This document shows, one piece after another, positions 57,462-64,000 of a stretch of 64,000 nt of DNA (the stretch's first letter is position 1; the number at the start of each line of letters is the position of its first letter). Source of the DNA: Spirosoma fluviale (GTDB lineage: Bacteria > Bacteroidota > Bacteroidia > Cytophagales > Spirosomataceae); assembly GCF_900230225.1 (NCBI RefSeq), contig NZ_OCNH01000001.1:1550001-1614000 (forward strand), read 5' to 3'. The notes below the pieces were generated by a model. It did not search any database and had not been told where the DNA came from. It saw nothing but the letters and a program-made list of their open reading frames with translations. The position numbers and the translations under genes are program-made.

Positions 57462-57797
57462 TTAATAGTCGTCGCCGGTTTCTTCTAAATGAATCTCCGT
57501 TATCTCTACGTCCTGTTCATTACCGATGAATCCAAAGGTTTCGCGGATAACTAGGATAGCTTTTTCTTCGATGTCTGATTCATCAATGCAGCCGTACATA
57601 ATGAACAGGGTTGCAAACGTTCCCCTGCCTGTGATACCGTTCTCGTCGTCGTTGACGGTGTATTCGATGTTGTCAATCCTCCCTTCTTCGTGGCTGATCC
57701 CGTCCGTTTTCAGAATACCTTCTACAAATGGTAAATCTTTGATATTGCCGATGAGGAAGTTGATTTCGGCTCTGGTTTCTTCGTTGCTGGTTCGCAT
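57462..57797 (-). CDS. Hypothetical acidic protein of the mobile element
   Basis: 111 residues, acidic (GISHEEGRIDNIEYTVNDDE, ETHLEETGDDY-like end), with GRGTFATLFIMYGCIDESDI. Unknown function. Possible Ig-like or beta-sandwich protein. Confidence 0.55.
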   Translation of the reverse strand: MRTSNEETRAEINFLIGNIKDLPFVEGILKTDGISHEEGRIDNIEYTVNDDENGITGRGTFATLFIMYGCIDESDIEEKAILVIRETFGFIGNEQDVEITEIHLEETGDDY

Positions 57798-57825
57798 GAC
57801 TTTGTTTTTATATGGTATAAAAAAT

Positions 57826-57849
57826 GCCTGACTCGCTATCGAATCAGGC
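57826..57849 (-). terminator. Rho-independent terminator overlapping the end of the 57844 gene
   Basis: Stem GCCTGACTCG / CGAATCAGGC with one mismatch and a CTAT loop; on the minus strand TTTTTTATACC follows. The stop codon of the 57844 gene lies within the stem. Confidence 0.75.
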
Positions 57850-58035
57850 TTGTTGAGGTTTGTATTTCTTGAGCTTCTCGGTTAGTCGGAAATACCGTAT
57901 CCTGACCGTCTTAGGCGTTGGCTTTGCGGTGTCGTCTAACTTTCGCATATAAGCCTGTAATTCTTCGATGCCATATTGACAATCGGTCGCATCTGTGCAA
58001 TTCTTGGCGATTGTGTAGCAGGATAAGGACTTCAT
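57844..58035 (-). CDS. Small hypothetical protein of the mobile element
   Basis: 63 residues, MKSLSCYTIAKNCTDATDCQ, basic C-terminus RYFRLTEKLKKYKPQQA; three cysteines in the first 19 residues. Overlaps the upstream gene by 4 bases. Confidence 0.5.
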   Translation of the reverse strand: MKSLSCYTIAKNCTDATDCQYGIEELQAYMRKLDDTAKPTPKTVRIRYFRLTEKLKKYKPQQA

Positions 58036-58196
58036 TTCTCATTGCGGTTTACAATCAGAGAGAAAATGAACGGTAGGCTCATGCTGGCGGTAAACCCAAC
58101 ATTGAACGGTGTGTCGTGACCGCTATCGACCAGACAAAGAATCATGATGAGGACTAGAGCGATACTGACAAGACAAACAAACTGTAGTGGTTTCAT
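58032..58196 (-). CDS. Small membrane protein, 54 residues
   Basis: From Met 58196: MKPLQFVCLVSIALVLIMIL and a second hydrophobic stretch FTASMSLPFIFSLIVNRN. The longer frame to 58238 overlaps the leader motif at 58204 and is unlikely. Two-helix membrane protein; might be a holin-like or entry-exclusion factor, without evidence. Confidence 0.55.
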   Translation of the reverse strand: MKPLQFVCLVSIALVLIMILCLVDSGHDTPFNVGFTASMSLPFIFSLIVNRNEK

Positions 58197-58203
58197 ATAA
58201 TAG

Positions 58204-58219
58204 TAAAGATTATATATTG
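58204..58219 (-). promoter_or_regulatory. Leader motif copy 3 of the mobile element
   Basis: Plus strand TAAAGATTATATATTG, identical to the copy at 58840-58855 upstream of the putative RNA. On the minus strand TTGGCAGTACCAATATATAATC joins it to the GGCAGTAC leader of the cassettes. Confidence 0.5.
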
Positions 58220-58239
58220 GTACTGCCAACAAATTCATA

Positions 58240-58770
58240 GCTTACAGACCGTAAGCTATTTCGTTCATTCTGGAACTCGTCAGATATGCTGATTGCATAT
58301 TATAGCTTCACAAATAGCCTTCCCGGTAGGATTGTCACAGTGGTTTCTATAGGGTTCTCGTGCCGTTCGTGAACTAACTCGTAGTTCGGTGTTCGCTATA
58401 GTCCCGTTCTGGGTCGTACCTTCCAGCTATTTGCTTGATGAGGTTTGTCTATGTCCCGAATTGTGTTTCCGTCTTAGGGATTCACTCGTAGAGGGTTTTA
58501 TGCTAACCTAACTCATCCGCTTCCGTGCGTCGCCGATAAAAGGAGTCTTTCATGTACTTGCTCCTATGGGAATCTTACCCTCGATTAATAGCCCCTGTTT
58601 GTTTTACCCTTCTCACTCTCCGATGAGGTTTGGTAGTCGTGCGGTTATGAGCGCGTATCCGCAATCTGGTGTATGTGGCAAACTCTAAAAGGATTCGAGA
58701 AATGGGGTTAAAGTGTTACTCATGCGCGGGAAGGGTAACTTTTGTTACCGCCTTATCTCTCCCGCTTTGT
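58240..58770 (-). ncRNA. Putative large structured RNA of the mobile element (about 530 nt)
   Basis: No ORF of 60 residues or more exists here on either strand, and the block is bounded by a promoter-like region and a terminator-like hairpin, both on the minus strand. Near the 5' end, GCGGGA pairs with TCCCGC and the inner GGTAAC pairs with GTTACC around AAAA. Further along, AGGAG pairs with CTCCT and ATATGC with GCATAT. At the 3' end, ATAGCTTAC pairs with GTAAGCTAT around GGTCT. TATATTTG at 58776-58783 on the minus strand fits TAnnTTTG just before the block. The size and phage context recall GOLLD and ROOL RNAs, but identity is not claimed. Confidence 0.5.
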
Positions 58771-58775
58771 TGATA

Positions 58776-58855
58776 CAAATATATATAATATTGTATACAC
58801 ATTATATATACAATTTAAAAGTTCTTTGAAAGTTTATATTAAAGATTATATATTG
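58776..58855 (-). promoter_or_regulatory. Candidate promoter of the putative RNA
   Basis: On the minus strand TATATTTG (58776-58783) fits the -7 consensus, and leader motif copy 4 (TAAAGATTATATATTG, 58840-58855) lies upstream in an extremely AT-rich stretch. No TTG at exactly 19-21 bases from the -7. Confidence 0.4.
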
Positions 58856-58956
58856 ATGGATAGGCGCGATTAATATTTGAAAAATACAATTTCAATCTAT
58901 TTCGTTGAGGTTCGTATGATCGCGCTAAATAAGGCTCGTAAATGCGTTGTAAGGCG

Positions 58957-59175
58957 TTATTTGCCTGTCTGCCTGTGAATGTATTCGCGTGTGTATTTCG
59001 TGGCTTCTGGGCCTATAGAATTGCACCACAAAACAGCCTGTTGGATGGGTCTTAAACAGCCTGTTGGATTCGCATAGATTTCGGGGAGAATATCGGTCAA
59101 CACTGCCTCCACTGGCTGATAACAGAACATTTTGGGTCGATCAACTGATTTTTCGCGTTTTTTGCTGGCTGTCAA
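58957..59175 (-). CDS. Small hypothetical protein of the mobile element
   Basis: 72 residues: basic start MTASKKREKSVDRPKMFCYQ, then PVEAVLTDILPEIYANPTGC and SIGPEATKYTREYIHRQ. Helical, soluble; unknown function. Confidence 0.45.
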   Translation of the reverse strand: MTASKKREKSVDRPKMFCYQPVEAVLTDILPEIYANPTGCLRPIQQAVLWCNSIGPEATKYTREYIHRQTGK

Positions 59176-59217
59176 TCACTAATCTCATTCCGTACACCTG
59201 CAATAGATATTCTGCCG

Positions 59218-59556
59218 ATGGACTATAACCGTGTAAATCCTTACAAAACGTCTGTAAGCTGCTTACAAGCTACGATGTACCGACCAGACGAATACAAGCT
59301 CAATCAACTCCTGACGACCGTTACACCAATGGCTTTGCGGGTGTTGTTCTTCGCGCTGGCTACTGTCAGTCCTGACGGCTCGGTAGAGTTGCGGCCAGTG
59401 GCGATGACCAGACAATTCCAGACTGACGCATCGTTCATCGGTCGCGCTGTTCGTGAGCTGGTAAAATACAAAATGCTGGCGCGTAAAAATCGCTTCGAGT
59501 TCTGGCTCTCTCCGGCTATCGCATCACCGATTACCTTCCAAGTTCCTCAGCGATAA
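59218..59556 (+). CDS. Winged-helix-like DNA-binding protein, possible replication or regulatory factor
   Basis: The protein has 112 residues. The segment LTTVTPMALRVLFFALATVS, SFIGRAVRELVKYKMLARK and NRFEFWLSPAIASPITF has the helix-helix-helix-strand look of winged-helix plasmid initiators of the RepL type (TPxAxRVLxxL). It is the first plus-strand gene before the portal module and precedes an AT-rich, GTAC-rich gap. The role as initiator or as switch repressor is open. Confidence 0.5.
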   Translation: MDYNRVNPYKTSVSCLQATMYRPDEYKLNQLLTTVTPMALRVLFFALATVSPDGSVELRPVAMTRQFQTDASFIGRAVRELVKYKMLARKNRFEFWLSPAIASPITFQVPQR

Positions 59557-60044
59557 TTCTCAACCCGCTCAGAATCGTTTGTACGGTCAGATGTACGGGA
59601 AATTTTGTACAGACAATTCTCAGGCGTTATAGGATTGTCAAACAGCACCCCATCAGCCTGTTCCCGACTCACAACCCATACTAATACCAGAATCATCGGT
59701 GCCAGACCAGTTTCCTAAAAGCAAATTGTCAAAACCGGATAGCCAAACCCATCAGGCAATTCCCGTCACCCGATTCCAGACCATTCCCGAAAACAGCCGG
59801 GGGGTGGAAAAAAATGGCCGCGACCCCCGCCCCGCGCGCGCCGGTAGTCCCACATATCGCTTGTAACCGTATTTTTTTCCAAAACCTGGGGGGTATTTTT
59901 TTGCCGGGGGCGTTTTCATCTGTCGGTAAAGGTGGAAAAATCCTATATATCTTTTGACGTTTATGGATAAGTGCTTGTTGATAAATATATAATTGTTCAT
60001 ATTTGAGTGTATATTAACAATTATTCATTTGTCAGGCAATTACG
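59557..60044. other. Gene-free region before the portal gene, possible origin or control region
   Basis: 488 bases without a supported gene. Features seen: three GTAC words in TTTGTACGGTCAGATGTACG and the following TTTTGTACAGAC (about 59578-59620), CAGGCAATT at about 59753 and again before the portal start, a GC-rich block (CCCCGCCCCGCGCGCGCCGG) with G-runs at about 59800-59900, and an AT-rich stretch 59930-60035. It may hold promoters for the phage module, an origin, or both. Confidence 0.4.
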
Positions 60045-62555
60045 ATGTACGGATCGGGTGGCGATGCCTCAGCGCAGTACGCGCATAACTGGGAGTTAGC
60101 CAAACAGGAAGCGTTCAGTTTGAATCGCAGCCAGGCTAGGACTAAGGAAGTTTCAGTACCGGTAATTCTTTGGGACGATAAATATTACAAACAGCCGAAA
60201 AAGCTAATTGACCTGTTTCGCCGGGTCAGTGATTTTCAGCTGTTCAATCCTCATCTGCTCTGGGCGTTTGACAATCCCAATCAGGAATATCTGTTTGATA
60301 TCGTCGACGGAAAGCTGAGGATGGATGATTACTACCTGGCCGATAATCTCTTCGGGGATGTTGGACCGGTACCGACGAAGGATAACAATTTCTTCCATGG
60401 TGCCAAGTCGGCGCTGATGGGCCAGGTGCTGTCTCACGCGTTTCAGTTTGCGGTCAAGAACCTCAACACAAAATTCGCTCAGGAAGCGATTGCCGAACAG
60501 TCAAGGGCAGGGGCAAAGGTGCTAACGCAGGGATTAATTGAAGCGGCTGGCGACCGTGGAATGAATCTGGACTTTGCCCGCAACAAGAAGATACCTCTGC
60601 CCAAGAATGCCAATGACCTCTTGCAGTACATGAACTTGCAGGAACAGGTCGAATCCACGATGCACAAGCTGTTGATGCATACGGATTATCAGCACTCGTT
60701 TCAGGATGTGGGGGCAGCAGCTTTCGGCCATAAGTTCGCGGTTAACGCACAGTTCGGATTCCTCGACGTAGTAAACGGGGAGTTGATACCAAAGGCCTAT
60801 CACCCTGACCAGGTACGCTACATGGCTACAAAGCGGGTCGAAACCTTTGAAGATCCTAACGTACTGGCGGCATCGGTCATGGACTATATGCAGCCTACCG
60901 AACTGATGAACCATTTCGGAGTGGGTCTACAGACCGGAACGGGTATACAGGGGATTATCAACTACATTGATTCGGTTACCAAAGTGGGCCGTAACATTGG
61001 GTATAACCTCGACGGAAACTACTGGAATGATCAGGGTGTCGGCGGCTGGGGTCTGGGCAGTGAGTTGGATAACCTGAAGATACAGGGCTATACCCAAAAG
61101 CAAATTAACTGGATGAACCGCTGTTTTTATCCGGTGATCCGGAGTGCGGGGGGATTGTTGATGAACATCCTTGTTCAGCGCAATTTCGTTAAGGTCATCC
61201 ATCAGGACCGCTTCAAGGTCGAAAAAGCGGAGGGCGAAAGCTGGCGGCCCGCTACTGATCGGGAACTTAAGTACTGGCAGGAAACCAATTTCGACCGGAG
61301 CGTACATCTTCGGTTTGTGCCGGTCGATGAGGAAAAGAAAGAAAACCTAAGCCGGGCAAACGTCAAAGTCTACAACCGGGTAAAGCTGTGGCAGTTCGAC
61401 CGTATCGGTCACGATACATTTATCAACGTTGGGCCCTATCAGTACCAGCCTGACCCCAACGGGGAAAACAAAGGCTACGTTGGTATGCCCATCAAGGCGC
61501 AAATCAGCTACGATAAGAGCATGGCCAAGCTGGGGGAAAATGACGCGATCCGCGTGAACGTCCTCTACAAAGCCATTGACGAATACCTGATCAATATGGG
61601 TATTTCGGAAGCCATCATTGTCGATGATGCCCAGGAAGGCGAACCGCTGGAATACCTCTACAACGTTAAGAAGTCCGGGATAGTCCGCTATGACTCTACG
61701 CTGATGCAGCCCAATAATCAGGCTCAGCAGCAGCATTTACGGACCATCAAGCTATCCAATCACACAGAAGAACTTCGGGTCGCCTTTGAGTTGGTTCGGC
61801 TTATCACGACGGGTTATGAATCCCGGATGGGTCTTTCTCCTCAGGTACAGGGCGTATCAGAACGCTATGAAGGGCTTAAGGAAACCCAGCTTAACATTGC
61901 CAATCAGGCACTGTTGCTGACTAAGTGCCTGCGCGAACATACCCTGTTCATAAATCAGCTCTTGCAGGGCTCGGCTGATATTCTCAAACAGCTTCACGCG
62001 CGGGATGGGCAAATGAACGTGGTGCTGACCGATGGGGAACGGCATTTACTCTACCTGACCCGCAAACTGGCACTGGCAGATTTTGATATCAAACTTGAAT
62101 CCGGTCAGATTATCGAAAACCGGCTCAAACTCATTCAGGGTATTCTATCCAGTATGGCCGCTTCCGGCGGTGCCAAAGAGGGCGGGGCACTTCTGGAAGC
62201 AAGTCTGACCAACTCCCCGGCGGAAGCAATGGCAATCTACCGCCGATTGAACGAGCAGATTGAGAAAGCCCAGAAGGAATCTCAGGAAATGCAGCAGGCT
62301 ATCGCTCAGCAGAACGCACAGATTCAGCTACAGAAGATTCAGCTTGAACTTGAAAAAGAGAAGGAGATCACCAAACGCACGATCATCGTCCAGGACATGA
62401 AAAACAAGGCAGCCGCCGATAAGACCGACGCTGACGGCATGAAGGACGATATCGAACGTACAAACCAGCGTGAACAAATGGTGCTCGATGCCGCGCTGGA
62501 AGCCCAGCTAGCCAGTAGCCAGCCTCAACAACAGGGGCAACCTCAACTCGCATAA
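60045..62555 (+). CDS. Probable phage portal protein
   Basis: The protein has 836 residues. The N-terminal region is helical; the middle has an alpha/beta core (FVKVIHQDRFKVEKAEGESW, TDRELKYWQETNFDRSVHLR). The stretch ESRMGLSPQVQGVSERYEGL followed by KETQLNIANQALLLTKCL and a Gln-rich, Lys/Glu-rich coiled coil (about 720-836, QIQLQKIQLELEKEKEITKR) looks like the crown end of portal proteins of large tailed phages, including crAss-like phages of Bacteroidota. Portal proteins form the DNA entry channel of the capsid. The assignment rests on overall pattern, not a known signature. Confidence 0.55.
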   Translation: MYGSGGDASAQYAHNWELAKQEAFSLNRSQARTKEVSVPVILWDDKYYKQPKKLIDLFRRVSDFQLFNPHLLWAFDNPNQEYLFDIVDGKLRMDDYYLADNLFGDVGPVPTKDNNFFHGAKSALMGQVLSHAFQFAVKNLNTKFAQEAIAEQSRAGAKVLTQGLIEAAGDRGMNLDFARNKKIPLPKNANDLLQYMNLQEQVESTMHKLLMHTDYQHSFQDVGAAAFGHKFAVNAQFGFLDVVNGELIPKAYHPDQVRYMATKRVETFEDPNVLAASVMDYMQPTELMNHFGVGLQTGTGIQGIINYIDSVTKVGRNIGYNLDGNYWNDQGVGGWGLGSELDNLKIQGYTQKQINWMNRCFYPVIRSAGGLLMNILVQRNFVKVIHQDRFKVEKAEGESWRPATDRELKYWQETNFDRSVHLRFVPVDEEKKENLSRANVKVYNRVKLWQFDRIGHDTFINVGPYQYQPDPNGENKGYVGMPIKAQISYDKSMAKLGENDAIRVNVLYKAIDEYLINMGISEAIIVDDAQEGEPLEYLYNVKKSGIVRYDSTLMQPNNQAQQQHLRTIKLSNHTEELRVAFELVRLITTGYESRMGLSPQVQGVSERYEGLKETQLNIANQALLLTKCLREHTLFINQLLQGSADILKQLHARDGQMNVVLTDGERHLLYLTRKLALADFDIKLESGQIIENRLKLIQGILSSMAASGGAKEGGALLEASLTNSPAEAMAIYRRLNEQIEKAQKESQEMQQAIAQQNAQIQLQKIQLELEKEKEITKRTIIVQDMKNKAAADKTDADGMKDDIERTNQREQMVLDAALEAQLASSQPQQQGQPQLA

Positions 62556-62564
62556 TCAAAACCA

Positions 62565-63197
62565 ATGTATATGAATACCATACTTGTAAAAGCCGTAGGC
62601 TACCGTGATGGTAACGCAGAAGTAAAAATCATTCGACCCGGGTTCGATCGGGAAATCATGAGCCCGTTTCGTGGGAAACGTCTTGACCGGATTGAGTTAA
62701 CGGTTAGTGCCGATACGCTCGCTGATATGGCAACGCTGGGCGACGTGTTAAGCCCTGAGAATGTAGATAAATTCAGCCACCACGTTCGCGACTGCCTGAC
62801 AAAAGATAATTCAGTTGGTCAGGTCAGAACGCGAAATTTCGAATACTCGGGCATTGACGAGGTAGCGACAAAGCCGCGCGCTTTGTTTGATACGCGCCGA
62901 ATACCGATGGAAGTATTCAAAACCGAAAAGCCCCAGTTCTCCGAACTCGAACTGGAAGTGATTCGCATGGCATTATCGGAGTTGGCTTTTCACAATAAAG
63001 GTTTCCTAACTCCCATTAAGCCCTTTGATGGACACCGGGGACCCGTACCTGCGGCAGTAGCGATGATTCAGGCGGTGATCGGAGAATTACAGAATAAGTT
63101 GGGAAAGGGTTGCGCTGCTCCGAAAGAATACGAACCGGCACCCAGCCCGGTGAACCCGGCTGATTTGTACCGGGGCGATGAGTCCATGACCGAGTAA
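62565..63197 (+). CDS. Hypothetical phage structural-module protein
   Basis: 210 residues; MNTILVKAVGYRDGNAEVKI, LDRIELTVSADTLADMATLG, and a helical C half (IRMALSELAFHNKGFLTPIK). It follows the portal gene by 9 bases and ends at a strong terminator. Function unknown; it could be a head or head-completion protein. Confidence 0.55.
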   Translation: MYMNTILVKAVGYRDGNAEVKIIRPGFDREIMSPFRGKRLDRIELTVSADTLADMATLGDVLSPENVDKFSHHVRDCLTKDNSVGQVRTRNFEYSGIDEVATKPRALFDTRRIPMEVFKTEKPQFSELELEVIRMALSELAFHNKGFLTPIKPFDGHRGPVPAAVAMIQAVIGELQNKLGKGCAAPKEYEPAPSPVNPADLYRGDESMTE

Positions 63198-63204
63198 TTA
63201 CCCT

Positions 63205-63244
63205 GCCCCAAAAAACGCCGATACTGCCTTGGCGTTTTTTGGGC
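63205..63244 (+). terminator. Rho-independent terminator in the phage module
   Basis: CCCAAAAAACGCC / GGCGTTTTTTGGG perfect 13-bp stem with an 11-base loop, followed by CGTC; on the minus strand the A run would also work as a T tract. It lies 9 bases past the 62565 gene stop. Confidence 0.85.
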
Positions 63245-63260
63245 GTCACTTCACGAATAC

Positions 63261-63800
63261 ATGCACATTTTCTATACGCCTGAGCATGGCTTCTCCTGGC
63301 TTCAAACCTTGCTGGGCCGCGACAAAATAAAGGCTGTTCACGATCAGCGCGGGGATGCCGGGGTTTATTACGTGCTGGCTTTTGGGCTGGCTATTTCCCC
63401 TCACAGTTACGAGTTCGAAGAGGATAAACGGGATCAGCTGGTTATTGACGAACTAAAAGTCCGTAAGCTGGGAGAGGGAAAAAGCAAAGGTAAATTCGCT
63501 CCTGGCTTCTATAAGGATTCCATCTGCCAGCAAGCCATCGAACAGGCCAACGAAATGATTTGTACGCCAAGCATGGTCTACAAACTTGAATTAAAACGTC
63601 GGCAGCGGGGCTACGAAAAACAACTCTCGTCGGATGCCTTTTCCAAAGACCCCGATAAACGTGCCAAAGACCTCACGGCCGATACAGCCGCCTTTAAACT
63701 CATTACGGCTTACAGAGCCGAAGAAAGGCTGGAAGAAGTGCATATCAACAAAATGATCAGTCAAACCGGATTGCTGAGCTTGGAAGAACTATTTGATTAA
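63261..63800 (+). CDS. Hypothetical phage-module protein
   Basis: 179 residues; aromatic start MHIFYTPEHGFSWLQTLLGR, a basic middle (KRRQRGYEKQLSSDAFSKD) and acidic end (LTADTAAFKLITAYRAEERL). Helical; no family recognised. Own transcription unit after a terminator. Confidence 0.5.
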   Translation: MHIFYTPEHGFSWLQTLLGRDKIKAVHDQRGDAGVYYVLAFGLAISPHSYEFEEDKRDQLVIDELKVRKLGEGKSKGKFAPGFYKDSICQQAIEQANEMICTPSMVYKLELKRRQRGYEKQLSSDAFSKDPDKRAKDLTADTAAFKLITAYRAEERLEEVHINKMISQTGLLSLEELFD

Positions 63801-63813
63801 TTATCTCCCAAAG

Positions 63814-64000
63814 ATGAACCCCCTATTTGATTCACCCGGTACGCTGGGTCGATGGAAACGGCAGCATGGCGTAGGTAAAGCCACGCCAAACGTGGAGAAA
63901 GTGCCCTCGTATATTCTCCGTAGTCAACTCAAACGTCGCTTAATCGACCAGAAGGATACCATTATGCCCCTGCTCAAAGAAGCGGCACCACATAAATACA
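63814..64000 (+). CDS. Partial ORF, runs off the right edge
   Basis: ATG 63814 opens a frame through the end of the window: MNPLFDSPGTLGRWKRQHGV, then KATPNVEKVPSYILRSQL and a basic, helical continuation. It follows the previous gene after 13 bases. Only 62 residues are visible; function cannot be told. Confidence 0.5.
   Translation, partial: MNPLFDSPGTLGRWKRQHGVGKATPNVEKVPSYILRSQLKRRLIDQKDTIMPLLKEAAPHKY

Noticed and set aside
58240-58770. Group II intron, RNase P RNA or tmRNA
   Set aside because: No domain V hairpin, no RNase P core sequence and no tmRNA tag or tRNA-like ends were recognised; the block remains unassigned.
59752-60000. Minus-strand frame in the GC-rich gap
   Set aside because: Arg/Pro-rich composition caused by G/C runs, no plausible start context.
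1-64000. CRISPR array, rRNA or tRNA genes
   Set aside because: No regularly spaced direct repeats with unique spacers and no tRNA or rRNA signatures were seen.

Overview
The window looks like chromosome from a member of the Bacteroidota, most likely a Cytophagales bacterium close to Spirosoma. The support is: type IX secretion parts and clients (PorQ, two proteins with T9SS-type C-terminal sorting tails), DUF2911 and DUF983 proteins, a Blh/proteorhodopsin pair, absence of Shine-Dalgarno sites, and promoters of the Bacteroidota TTG / TAnnTTTG type. The species assignment is inference; no marker gene was compared.

Bases 1 to about 44.7 kb are ordinary chromosome in short, often single-gene units separated by strong hairpin terminators. 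In order: 3' part of trigger factor, a MITE-like nested palindrome, a lipoprotein, a Sua5/YciO protein, glycosyltransferase, YihY membrane protein, hot-dog thioesterase, MltG, MFS transporter, HslU, a CPA1 Na+/H+ antiporter, 6-phosphogluconate dehydrogenase, PorQ, two paralogous outer-surface proteins, acyl-CoA carboxylase beta subunit, a class III aminotransferase, two paralogous beta-barrel proteins, a sodium/solute symporter with a 41-residue partner, an M23 peptidase, a secreted CBM3-like protein, proteorhodopsin plus the retinal-forming dioxygenase Blh, DUF2911, NUDIX, DUF983, nitrilase, a T9SS subtilase, a three-gene membrane/coiled-coil/actin-fold cluster, MsrA, MiaE and an AddB-like Fe-S nuclease.

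From about 44.75 kb to the right edge lies a mobile element. It starts with a tyrosine recombinase and continues with about 27 small, tightly packed, mostly unknown genes on the minus strand (46.4 to 58.2 kb). These contain a PRTRC cassette (E, C, F, B, ThiF) that reads as a ubiquitin-like conjugation set: an E1-like ThiF protein, an E2-like protein B with a single cysteine in an E2-like motif, and a small protein C ending in glycine. Then come a gene-free, hairpin-rich stretch of about 530 nt that may be a large structured RNA, a small winged-helix protein, an AT-rich gap, and a plus-strand phage module beginning with a probable portal protein that runs off the window. The element is therefore most likely a temperate phage or phage-plasmid. 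Its operons are broken by a repeated terminator-plus-leader cassette, and four small proteins carry termini resembling the QL[SD]LF sliding-clamp-binding motif.

The most interesting items are the PRTRC conjugation cassette in a phage context, the putative large RNA, the clamp-motif proteins, the element-specific leader motifs, and in the chromosome the rhodopsin/Blh unit with a TetR-like operator and the actin-fold/coiled-coil cluster.
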